Shown here: piece after piece, positions 56,588-64,000 of the stretch
How the letters are laid out: every line of letters starts with the position of its first letter
Position numbering within the stretch: position 1 is the first letter of the stretch
NCBI RefSeq assembly: GCF_900176345.1
Contig: NZ_FWXU01000006.1
Span: forward strand, 186,001 to 250,000
Direction: 5' to 3'
Source of the DNA: Rhizobium sp. RU36D
GTDB taxonomy: Bacteria; Pseudomonadota; Alphaproteobacteria; Rhizobiales; Rhizobiaceae
DNA: 64,000 bases
The notes under the pieces: generated by a model
Database searches by the model: none
The model's input: only the letters and a program-made list of their open reading frames with translations
Told to the model about the DNA's origin: nothing
Translations under genes and position numbers: made by a program

Positions 56588-57991
56588 TCAGTTTCGGCTG
56601 CGCCACCAGGCAATCTGGCGGCGAACCTCCTGAGGTGCCGTGCCGCCGAAGCTGACGCGGCTCGCCACGGAAGCCTCGACGGTCAGGACGTCGAAGACGC
56701 CTGATGTGATGGCGGGATTGATCGCCTGCAGGTCTTCGAGCTTCAGTTCCGCAAGATCGCATCCCCTGGATTCGGCCAGTGCCACGGCTTTGCCGGTGGC
56801 ATGATGGGCGTCGCGGAAGGGAAGCCCTGCCTCGCGCACCAGCCAGTCGGCCAGATCGGTCGCCGTGGAATAGCCCGAGCCTGCGGCCTGCTTCATCTTG
56901 TCGGCGCGAATGGTCATGTCTGAGACCATGCCGGTCATGGCGGCAAGCGCCAGTTCCAGGCTTTCGGCGGCATCGAAGACCTGTTCCTTGTCTTCCTGCA
57001 TGTCCTTGGAATAGGCGAGCGGCAGACCCTTCATCACGGTCAAAAGGGCGATCAGCGAGCCGTTGATGCGGCCGGTCTTGGCGCGCACCAGTTCTGCCGC
57101 GTCGGGGTTCTTCTTTTGCGGCATGATTGAGGAGCCGGTCGAGAAGGCATCCGAGAGCCGGATAAAGCCGAATTGCGGCGTCGACCAGATGACGATTTCT
57201 TCCGCCAGCCGGGAGAGATGGGTCGCGCAGATCGCGGCGATCGACAGGAATTCGAGCGCGAAATCGCGGTCGGAGACCGTGTCGATCGAGTTGCGGGTCG
57301 GCTCGCGGAAGCCGAGCGCCTTGGCCGTCATATGGCGGTCGATCGGGTAGGGCGTGCCGGCCAATGCGGCGGCGCCAATCGGGCTTTCATCCATATGCTC
57401 GATCGCGTGGCGCACGCGGGCGCGATCGCGGCCGAACATCTCGACATAGGCCATGCAGTGGTGGCCGAAGGTCACGGGCTGCGCCGTCTGCAGATGGGTG
57501 AAGCCGGGCATGACGGTGTCCGCATGTTCCTCGGCGCGAGTGAGGAAGGCGCTGATCAGTGCCGTCAGCGCGATTTCGACCTTTTGCAGCTCTTCCTTGA
57601 CCCATAGCCGGAAATCGAGCGCCACCTGGTCGTTACGCGAGCGAGCGGTGTGCAGTCGGCCCGCTGCCGGACCGATCAGGGTCGCAAGGCGCGCCTCCAC
57701 ATTCATATGAATGTCTTCAAGCTTGCGGGAGAACTCGAAGCGGCCTTCCTTGATCTCTGACAGAATCGTGTTCAGGCCGTCGATGATTTTGATTTTGTCT
57801 TCGTCGCTGATGATGCCTTGATGCGCCAGCATGGTCGCATGCGCTATAGAGCCGCGGATATCCTGGGCGTAAAGCTTCTTGTCGAAACCGATCGAGGCAT
57901 TTATCTCCTCCATGATCGCAGCCGGACCTGAGGCGAAGCGGCCGCCCCACATTGCGTTGGAGGTTCCTTCGTCCTTGGTGCCTTCGGCCAT
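56588..57991 (-). CDS. argH: Argininosuccinate lyase
   Basis: Cleaves argininosuccinate to arginine and fumarate. 467 residues ([19 protein letters not shown]). Family signature [12 protein letters not shown] (about residues 290-302) with catalytic Ser, plus [12 protein letters not shown] and [14 protein letters not shown]12-AGGA binding site lies upstream. Only 23 bases separate its start from the divergent tlpA start. Confidence 0.97.
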   Translation of the reverse strand: MAEGTKDEGTSNAMWGGRFASGPAAIMEEINASIGFDKKLYAQDIRGSIAHATMLAHQGIISDEDKIKIIDGLNTILSEIKEGRFEFSRKLEDIHMNVEARLATLIGPAAGRLHTARSRNDQVALDFRLWVKEELQKVEIALTALISAFLTRAEEHADTVMPGFTHLQTAQPVTFGHHCMAYVEMFGRDRARVRHAIEHMDESPIGAAALAGTPYPIDRHMTAKALGFREPTRNSIDTVSDRDFALEFLSIAAICATHLSRLAEEIVIWSTPQFGFIRLSDAFSTGSSIMPQKKNPDAAELVRAKTGRINGSLIALLTVMKGLPLAYSKDMQEDKEQVFDAAESLELALAAMTGMVSDMTIRADKMKQAAGSGYSTATDLADWLVREAGLPFRDAHHATGKAVALAESRGCDLAELKLEDLQAINPAITSGVFDVLTVEASVASRVSFGGTAPQEVRRQIAWWRSRN

Positions 57992-58014
57992 GCTTGCTGA
58001 TCCTGGAGAATTGA

Positions 58015-58674
58015 ATGACTCAGAAGAGACCCTTAGGCCTTCCCTCGGTCAAGCTGATTGCGATTGCGGCGTTCGCCGGGATCGTTGCCGGCGCGGTGGC
58101 GGTATACGTGAAGGAGACCGGGTCTGGCAAGGTTGAGAGTGCTGCTGTCGGCCAGTGTGAGGGCGAGGTGGCGACGGCCGAGGCGCTGAAGGCCTTCACG
58201 AGGGGCGAAGTGGCCGCCATGGTTCCTGCCAATCCGCCGCGCAAGCTGGCGGGCCTGTCCTTCGTGGATGCAGAGGACAAGGCAAAATCCCTTGATGATT
58301 TTGCCGGCAAGACCGTCCTGCTCAATCTCTGGGCCACCTGGTGCGTGCCTTGCCGCGAGGAAATGCCGGCGCTGAATGCGCTGCAGAAGGAAAAGGGCAG
58401 CGATGCCTTTCAGGTGCTGGCCATCAATATCGACACCGGGGATGCGACCAAGCCCAGGGGATTTCTGGAGGAGACCGGTGTCGACAGTCTTGGCCTCTAT
58501 CGCGACAGCTCCATGGGCGTCTTCAACATCATGAAGAAGGAAGGCCTCGCTTTTGGCCTGCCGGCAACGCTTCTGATCGATGAAAAGGGTTGCCTGCTCG
58601 GCGCCATGAACGGCCCAGCCGTCTGGGACAGTGCTGATGCCAAGGCGCTGATCGACGCCGCTGTCGGAGGCTGA
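58015..58674 (+). CDS. tlpA: Thiol:disulfide interchange protein TlpA-like
   Basis: Membrane-anchored periplasmic thioredoxin-like protein, 219 residues. N-terminal helix (about 11-31) anchors a domain with the redox pair C110-V-P-C113 in [16 protein letters not shown] and a cis-Pro in [10 protein letters not shown] further Cys at 48 precedes the domain. TlpA reduces copper-chaperone and cytochrome-oxidase-assembly substrates in Bradyrhizobium. GGAG is six bases before the ATG. Confidence 0.93.
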   Translation: MTQKRPLGLPSVKLIAIAAFAGIVAGAVAVYVKETGSGKVESAAVGQCEGEVATAEALKAFTRGEVAAMVPANPPRKLAGLSFVDAEDKAKSLDDFAGKTVLLNLWATWCVPCREEMPALNALQKEKGSDAFQVLAINIDTGDATKPRGFLEETGVDSLGLYRDSSMGVFNIMKKEGLAFGLPATLLIDEKGCLLGAMNGPAVWDSADAKALIDAAVGG

Positions 58675-58728
58675 TGGCGGCTGATCCCCCTATCAGCGGG
58701 TTGCCATCGACCGAATGGCACGTTAATA

Positions 58729-58800
58729 GGCCCCTATCCACAAGGACCCGGTGAAAATCCGGGTGGCTCTTCCGGCCGCCGATCCGCCGGACAACCCTCA
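58729..58800 (+). ncRNA. sul1-like structured leader upstream of the SulP gene
   Basis: Between tlpA and the SulP gene lie two stable stems: ACCCGG (58746-58751) with CCGGGT (58759-58764) around GTGAAAAT-type loop, and TCCGGC (58771-58776) with GCCGGA (58786-58791). This is the position and general look of the sul1 RNA motif, reported upstream of SulP-type transporters in alphaproteobacteria. I identify it from memory of the motif; a covariance search is needed to confirm it. Confidence 0.6.
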
Positions 58801-58859
58801 TCCATAGAAGCCTAACTCGCCGCTGCATCAGCCGCGCTGCTTCTTTCTTGCGGGATTTC

Positions 58860-60359
58860 ATGCTCTATAAAAATTTCGACATCGCCCGATACCGCCATGA
58901 GTGGTTCGGCAACATTCGCGCCGACCTGTTGTCCGGCCTGCTCGTCGCGCTCGCGCTGATCCCGGAAGCGATCGCCTTCTCGCTGATCGCCGGAGTCGAC
59001 CCAAGAGTCGGGCTCTATGCATCCTTCTCGATTGCCGTCATCATTGCCTTCGTGGGCGGACGTTCGGGGATGATCTCGGCGGCAACGGCCGCCACGGCCG
59101 TCCTGATGACACCGTTGGTCAAGGATCACGGGCTTGAATACCTGCTGGCTGCCAGCGTTCTGGCGGGGCTGTTGCAGATCCTCGCAGGTTTCCTGAGGCT
59201 CGGAACGGTCATGCGCTTCGTGTCGAAGTCTGTCATGACAGGCTTCGTCAACGCACTAGCTATTTTGATCTTCATGGCGCAGTTGCCGGAGCTCATTGGG
59301 GTGACGCCGATGACCTATGTCCTTGTGGCAGCGGCGTTGGCGATCATCTACCTGTTTCCGCTTGTCACGCGCGCAGTTCCATCGCCGCTGGTCGGCATCG
59401 TGGTGCTGACCGCGCTCAGTCTCTATTTCGGATTCGATGTGCGCACTGTAGGAGACATGGGAGAGCTGCCGTCGGCACTGCCAAGCTTCCATCTGCCAGT
59501 GGTGCCGCTGACGCTCGAGACGTTTTGGATCATTCTCCCCTATTCAACGGCGGTTGCCGTGGTCGGCCTGCTGGAATCGCTGATGACCGCCCAGTTGATT
59601 GATGAAGTGACGGATACGCCGAGCGACCGGCATCAGGAATGTATCGGTCAGGGCATTGCCAATTCGATTACCGGCTTCATCGGTGGCATGGCGGGATGCG
59701 CCATGATCGGTCAGTCCATGATCAATGTTAAAGCGGGCGGACGGGGACGCTTGTCCACCTTCGCTGCCGGGATCCTGCTGCTGATCCTCTGCGTTGCGTT
59801 GGGAGACTGGGTCAGCCTGATCCCCATGCCCGCGCTGGTGGCCATCATGATCATGGTGTCGGTCGGTACCTTCTCCTGGGCCTCGATCCGAAATCTCCGG
59901 CATCATCCGCGCTCGTCATCGATCGTGATGCTCGCCACAGTCGTCGCGGTTGTCGGCACGCATAATCTGGCGATCGGTGTTCTGGTCGGCGTGCTGTTGT
60001 CCGGGATCTTCTTTGCGTGGAAGATCGCGCAGATCTTCGGCCTATCGTCTCAATTGTCGGATGACGGCCGCACGCGCGTCTATACGATCGTCGGCCAGTT
60101 GTTCTTCGCTTCCGTGGAGCACTTCAACCGGTCATTTGACTTCAAGGAACGGCCTGAAAAGGTCGTGATTGATGTCAGCGGTGCTCACATCTGGGACATT
60201 TCCAGCGTCGCGGCCCTGGATCTCGTTGTTCTGAAGTTCCGGCGCCAGGGTGCGGACGTCGAGGTCATTGGACTGAACGCTGCCAGCGAGACGATCGTTG
60301 ACAGACTTGCCATCCACGACAAGCCGGGCGCCCTTGAATTGCCGGCCGCCGCCCACTGA
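58860..60359 (+). CDS. SulP-family anion transporter with STAS domain
   Basis: 499 residues. About ten to twelve membrane helices; signature [27 protein letters not shown] near the N-terminus and [22 protein letters not shown] in the middle. The C-terminal STAS domain (about 390-495) has [21 protein letters not shown]. Transports sulphate, bicarbonate or another anion, not determinable here. The ATG at 58860 is preferred to the TTG at 58848. Preceded by a sul1-like leader. Confidence 0.92.
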   Translation: MLYKNFDIARYRHEWFGNIRADLLSGLLVALALIPEAIAFSLIAGVDPRVGLYASFSIAVIIAFVGGRSGMISAATAATAVLMTPLVKDHGLEYLLAASVLAGLLQILAGFLRLGTVMRFVSKSVMTGFVNALAILIFMAQLPELIGVTPMTYVLVAAALAIIYLFPLVTRAVPSPLVGIVVLTALSLYFGFDVRTVGDMGELPSALPSFHLPVVPLTLETFWIILPYSTAVAVVGLLESLMTAQLIDEVTDTPSDRHQECIGQGIANSITGFIGGMAGCAMIGQSMINVKAGGRGRLSTFAAGILLLILCVALGDWVSLIPMPALVAIMIMVSVGTFSWASIRNLRHHPRSSSIVMLATVVAVVGTHNLAIGVLVGVLLSGIFFAWKIAQIFGLSSQLSDDGRTRVYTIVGQLFFASVEHFNRSFDFKERPEKVVIDVSGAHIWDISSVAALDLVVLKFRRQGADVEVIGLNAASETIVDRLAIHDKPGALELPAAAH

Positions 60360-60389
60360 CGACGGCTTAAGGGCTCTTGCCGATCCGCC

Positions 60390-61271
60390 TCAGCGGGTCG
60401 GCACCGGGTGCTCGCCGCGATAGTCGTAGAAGCCGCGGCCGGATTTTCGGCCGAGCCAGCCAGCCTCGACATATTTGACCAGCAGCGGGCACGGGCGATA
60501 CTTGCTGTCAGCCAGGCCGTCATGCAGCACCTGCATGATAGACAGGCAGGTGTCGAGGCCGATGAAGTCGGCGAGCTGCAGCGGGCCCATCGGGTGGTTG
60601 GCGCCGAGACGCATGGCCGTATCGATGGCTTCAACTGAGCCGACGCCTTCATAAAGCGTGTAGATCGCCTCGTTGATCATCGGCAGCAGAATGCGGTTGA
60701 CGATGAAGGCCGGAAAATCCTCAGCGACGGTGATCGTCTTGTCGAGCGATTTTACGAAGTCACGCGCCGTCGAGAAGGTCACTTCGTCCGTTGCTATGCC
60801 CCTGACAAGCTCGACGAGCTTCATCACCGGCACAGGGTTCATGAAGTGGATGCCCATGAACCGCTCCGGGCGATCCGTCGATGCAGCGAGCCGGGTTATC
60901 GAGAGCGACGACGTGTTGGTGGCGAGCAGCGCCTCGGGCTTCAGCACCGGGCACAACTGGGCGAAGATCTTGCGCTTGACGGATTCGTCTTCCGTCGCAG
61001 CCTCGATGACGAGGTCCATGCCGGCCATATCATTGATGTCGGCGGTGCCGGAAATACGGGCGAGCGTCGCCTTGCGATCATCCTCGGCAAGCTTTCCGTT
61101 GGAAACCTGCCGTGCGAGATTGCCGTTGATGGTGGCAAGGCCGGCTTCGATGCGGTCCTTGGAGAGATCGTAGATGGTGACTTTATAGCCTGCCTGGGCC
61201 GAGACATGGGCGATGCCGCAGCCCATCTGTCCGGCTCCGACGATCCCGATGTTCTTCAATGCCGTGTCCAT
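60390..61271 (-). CDS. hbd: 3-hydroxybutyryl-CoA dehydrogenase
   Basis: NAD(P)-dependent oxidation of (S)-3-hydroxyacyl-CoA, 293 residues. Rossmann motif [12 protein letters not shown] (residues 12-23), [13 protein letters not shown], catalytic His in [13 protein letters not shown] and the [14 protein letters not shown] helix of the C-terminal dimer domain. Typical length for the single-domain form. Follows etfAB on the same strand, so it probably feeds electrons via the electron-transfer flavoprotein context to butyrate, PHB or beta-oxidation metabolism. Confidence 0.94.
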   Translation of the reverse strand: MDTALKNIGIVGAGQMGCGIAHVSAQAGYKVTIYDLSKDRIEAGLATINGNLARQVSNGKLAEDDRKATLARISGTADINDMAGMDLVIEAATEDESVKRKIFAQLCPVLKPEALLATNTSSLSITRLAASTDRPERFMGIHFMNPVPVMKLVELVRGIATDEVTFSTARDFVKSLDKTITVAEDFPAFIVNRILLPMINEAIYTLYEGVGSVEAIDTAMRLGANHPMGPLQLADFIGLDTCLSIMQVLHDGLADSKYRPCPLLVKYVEAGWLGRKSGRGFYDYRGEHPVPTR

Positions 61272-61409
61272 CGCCTGGTTCTCTCCCTTGATCGGTCGGG
61301 TACTTCTGCCCGCTCACGAAATTCGCCGGACTGCTGAAGCAGCCCGGCGAATTGATAGCCCCGTACGCGATGTTTTTCCAGCTTTTTCGCAAGTGCGAAG
61401 GGGCTGGCG

Positions 61410-62339
61410 TTAGAGCGACTTTTCGAGTTCCGGCAGGGCTTCGAAGAGATCGGCCACCAGTCCGTAGTCCGCGACCTGGAAGATCGGTGCTTCCTCGTCC
61501 TTGTTTATGGCGACGATAACCTTCGAATCCTTCATGCCGGCGAGATGCTGGATGGCGCCCGAGATGCCGCAGGCGATGTAGAGGTCAGGAGCGACCACCT
61601 TGCCGGTCTGGCCGACCTGCCAGTCGTTCGGAGCGTAGCCCGCATCGACGGCAGCGCGCGATGCGCCGACGGCGGCACCGAGCTTGTCAGCGAGCGGCAG
61701 GATGACCTCCTGGAACTTCTCGGAAGAGCCAAGCGCACGGCCGCCCGAGACGATGATCTTCGCCGAGGTCAGCTCCGGACGGTCCGACGACGACAGCGCG
61801 TCGGAGACATGGCTGGACAGGCCGGGGTTCGCCGCTGCTGCAACCGTCTCCACCGCTGCAGATCCGCCTTCGGCGGCTGCCGAGAAGGAGGCCGTGCGAA
61901 CGGTGATCACCTTCTTGGCATCGGTCGACTGTACGGTCTGGATGGCGTTGCCGGCATAGATCGGGCGCTTGAAGGTATCGGCCGAAACCACCTCGATGAT
62001 TTCGGAAACCTGCATCACGTCAAGCAAAGCGGCGACGCGCGGCATGACATTCTTGCCAGTTGCCGTTGCGGCCGCGATGATCGTGTCATAGCTGCCGGCG
62101 AGCGAAACCACGAGTGCCGCGAGCGGTTCTGCCAGGTTGTTGGCATAGTCGGCGCTGTCGGCGAGAAGGACCTTGGAGACGCCGGTGAGCTTGGCAGCCG
62201 CATCGGCCGCCGCCTTGGCATTGATGCCGGCGACAAGCACATGCACGTCGCCGCCGATCTTGGAGGCGGCAGTCAAGGCCTTGGCGGTCTGGTCGGACAG
62301 GGTTGCGTTGTCGTGTTCTGCCAGGAGAAGAATAGCCAT
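61410..62339 (-). CDS. etfA: Electron transfer flavoprotein subunit alpha
   Basis: Carries electrons from acyl-CoA and related dehydrogenases to ETF-quinone oxidoreductase. 309 residues with the FAD-binding half at the C-terminus: [62 protein letters not shown] and [12 protein letters not shown]. Directly follows etfB (21-base gap). Confidence 0.96.
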   Translation of the reverse strand: MAILLLAEHDNATLSDQTAKALTAASKIGGDVHVLVAGINAKAAADAAAKLTGVSKVLLADSADYANNLAEPLAALVVSLAGSYDTIIAAATATGKNVMPRVAALLDVMQVSEIIEVVSADTFKRPIYAGNAIQTVQSTDAKKVITVRTASFSAAAEGGSAAVETVAAAANPGLSSHVSDALSSSDRPELTSAKIIVSGGRALGSSEKFQEVILPLADKLGAAVGASRAAVDAGYAPNDWQVGQTGKVVAPDLYIACGISGAIQHLAGMKDSKVIVAINKDEEAPIFQVADYGLVADLFEALPELEKSL

Positions 62340-62360
62340 GGTAAAATCCTTTCTATCCGA

Positions 62361-63107
62361 TCAAAGCACACCAGCGGTCTTCAGGCTGGACACCAGCTCG
62401 GCGACGTTCTTGACCTTGACGCCGGCCTGACGGCCACCCGGTTCCTCGGTCTTCAGCACCTTGAGGCGTGCTGCGGTATCCACGCCGAAATCCGCCGGGT
62501 TCTTCTTGTCGAGCGGCTTCTTCTTGGCCTTCATGATGTTCGGCAGCGAGGCATAGCGCGGTTCGTTCAGGCGCAGGTCCGTGGTCACCACGGCCGGCAG
62601 CTTGACATTGATGGTCTGCAGGCCGCCATCGACTTCGCGTGTGACATCGGCGGAGCCATCCTTGATCTCCAGCTTGGAGGCGAAGGTCGCCTGCGGCCAG
62701 CCGAGCAGTGCAGACAGCATCTGGCCTGTCTGGTTGCTGTCGTCATCGATCGCCTGCTTGCCGGTGATCACAAGGCCCGGCTGTTCGGCTTCGATGACGC
62801 CCTTGAGGATCTTGGCGACGGCGAGCGGCTCAACCGCGTCCTCGGTCTCGACGAGGATCGCACGGTCGGCACCCATGGCAAGACCGGTGCGCAGGGTTTC
62901 CTCGGCCTTGGCCGGACCGATGGAAACGACCACCACTTCGGACGCCTTGCCGGCTTCCTTCAGCCGCAGCGCTTCCTCAACCGAGATCTCGTCGAAGGGG
63001 TTCATCGACATCTTCACATTGGCAAGTTCGACACCTGAACCATCCGACTTCACACGGATCTTGACGTTGTAATCAACAACCCGCTTTACCGTGACTAGGA
63101 CCTTCAT
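62361..63107 (-). CDS. etfB: Electron transfer flavoprotein subunit beta
   Basis: Small ETF subunit, AMP-binding, 248 residues ([20 protein letters not shown]). Motifs: [16 protein letters not shown], the [18 protein letters not shown]-type signature (here [18 protein letters not shown]) and [18 protein letters not shown], with [12 protein letters not shown] near the C-terminus. First gene of the etfB-etfA-hbd run. 185 bases separate it from the rhomboid gene. Confidence 0.96.
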   Translation of the reverse strand: MKVLVTVKRVVDYNVKIRVKSDGSGVELANVKMSMNPFDEISVEEALRLKEAGKASEVVVVSIGPAKAEETLRTGLAMGADRAILVETEDAVEPLAVAKILKGVIEAEQPGLVITGKQAIDDDSNQTGQMLSALLGWPQATFASKLEIKDGSADVTREVDGGLQTINVKLPAVVTTDLRLNEPRYASLPNIMKAKKKPLDKKNPADFGVDTAARLKVLKTEEPGGRQAGVKVKNVAELVSSLKTAGVL

Positions 63108-63292
63108 CGCTTCCTTCCTTATTTGCTGTTCGACCCCGAAAATGCGCCCTCAGTGCCGCCGCCGATGGTCGATTGGCGACATCGATACGCATTTTTCGTC
63201 CAAACACAACGTCAAGCCGATGCCGCGTACCAATTTGTCTCAGCAATATCTGCCGTTTACGTTCACGTCAATAAAAATGCCGACTGCTGCAG

Positions 63293-64000
63293 TCATCTGC
63301 CCCAATGGATGGGCTTGCGGTTTTGTGGCGGAGGTGCCGGCGGTGCGGTTACAACGGGAGCTTCGTGCTCGACAGCCTTCGGCGTGACGATCGTCCGGTC
63401 GAAGAGTGGGACGCCACGACGTCGCAGAATGACCACCAGAACCGCGCCTGCGAGGATGCCGCCCACATGAGCGCCCCACGACACGTTGCTTTCATGATCG
63501 GTGGCCAGCATGAAGAACTGCTGGCCGATCCATAGGATCAACGGCAGGAAGGCGGGCAGGGGCAGGGGGAAGCGGAAGAGCACCAGCACCCAGACCCGGA
63601 CCTTGGGGTGCAGCATGATATAGGCGGCCACCACGCCGGCAACCGCGCCTGACGCGCCGATCAGCGGATTCTGTGACAGCGGCGCGATCATGCCATGAAA
63701 CAGCGCACCGGCCGCCGCGCATGCCATATAGAAGATCAGAAACTTCACATGGCCCAGCGCGTCTTCGACATTATCGCCGAACACCCAGAGGAAAAGCATG
63801 TTCGAGGCAAGGTGCCAGACGTCGCCATGCAGGAAAGAGTAGGTCAGCAGCGTGGCGTTTTCGGGAACGAGCACGAGGGCCGGATCAAGCGTGGCGCTGC
63901 CGAACATGACCGCAGGAATGAAGCCAAGGCTCAAGACCCCGGAATCGGCAAATGCGGCAGGAAGCAGGAGGCCGGTGAATAGCCAGACCAGCGTGTTCAA
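63293..64000 (-). CDS. Rhomboid-family intramembrane serine protease (partial, 5' end outside window)
   Basis: Membrane protease; 235 residues visible, N-terminus cut by the window edge (the first visible codon is a TTG inside the frame). Six-helix core with the catalytic Ser in NPLIGASGAVAGVV and the catalytic His in WGAHVGGILAG, plus HxxxN in FLHGDVWHLASNMLFLWVFG. C-terminal tail is Pro-rich and cytoplasmic (APVVTAPPAPPPQNRKPIHWGR). Substrates unknown. Confidence 0.88.
   Translation of the reverse strand: MNTLVWLFTGLLLPAAFADSGVLSLGFIPAVMFGSATLDPALVLVPENATLLTYSFLHGDVWHLASNMLFLWVFGDNVEDALGHVKFLIFYMACAAAGALFHGMIAPLSQNPLIGASGAVAGVVAAYIMLHPKVRVWVLVLFRFPLPLPAFLPLILWIGQQFFMLATDHESNVSWGAHVGGILAGAVLVVILRRRGVPLFDRTIVTPKAVEHEAPVVTAPPAPPPQNRKPIHWGR

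Overview
The window is a gene-dense chromosomal segment of an alphaproteobacterium, most likely a member of the Rhizobiaceae (Rhizobium/Agrobacterium type). This rests on gene content: a C4-pathway 5-aminolevulinate synthase (HemA), a separate CobS/CobT aerobic cobaltochelatase pair, RkpK/LpsL surface-polysaccharide enzymes, TIGR02302, DUF2125 and DUF3108 family proteins, and a SulP transporter preceded by an RNA resembling the alphaproteobacterial sul1 motif. The composition is GC-rich. No phage, plasmid replication genes, CRISPR array or rRNA operon was seen; the only clear mobile element is one IS1182-type insertion.

Layout. 1-9.9 kb: a chemotaxis pair (partial cheW and a soluble double-PAS receptor), arginase, the tamA-tamB outer-membrane assembly pair and a glycine-zipper lipoprotein, all on the minus strand. 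10-15.5 kb: a plus-strand molybdenum hydroxylase operon in S-L-M order (form II CoxL), then hemA with an FNR/FixK-type box. 15.5-20.8 kb: dxr, the IS1182-type element inserted at a terminator-like hairpin, then lpsL and rkpK. 21-29 kb: a 77-codon unknown gene, tRNA-Arg(CCT), an M20 amidohydrolase, a DD-carboxypeptidase, a COG0523 GTPase, TusA, an L,D-transpeptidase, accA, xerD and a 50-residue membrane protein. 29-36 kb: aroK-aroB-corC/hlyC, bolA facing a J-domain protein, cobS-cobT. 36-48.5 kb: a phytase-like secreted protein, a YhhQ queuosine-precursor transporter with a candidate preQ1 pseudoknot, rpmB, a DUF3108 protein, EamA and YhhN membrane proteins, DUF985-gloB, a methyltransferase with hisC-tyrC, a DUF2125 protein, a ChaC-like enzyme, plsC and a YdcF protein. 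48.5-64 kb: ftsEX, hpt, a CpdR-like receiver, TIGR02302, lysA-lptM-argH, tlpA, the sul1-like RNA with SulP, hbd-etfA-etfB and a rhomboid protease cut by the window edge.

Functional grouping. The segment is mostly housekeeping: envelope assembly and peptidoglycan turnover (tamAB, DD-carboxypeptidase, L,D-transpeptidase, ftsEX, plsC), amino-acid and aromatic biosynthesis (aroKB, hisC, tyrC, lysA, argH), cofactors (hemA, cobST, dxr), and lipid and electron-transfer metabolism (accA, hbd, etfAB). Many genes overlap at stop/start codons (TAATG, TGATG, ATGA), which points to translational coupling.

The most interesting non-coding signals are the H-type pseudoknot overlapping the start of the yhhQ gene, the sul1-like leader of the SulP gene, the insertion element sitting in a duplicated terminator hairpin, and several palindromes upstream of the chemoreceptor, hemA, ftsE and the 77-codon gene. 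I found no convincing wholly new multi-gene system. All calls come from reading sequence only; no database search was run.
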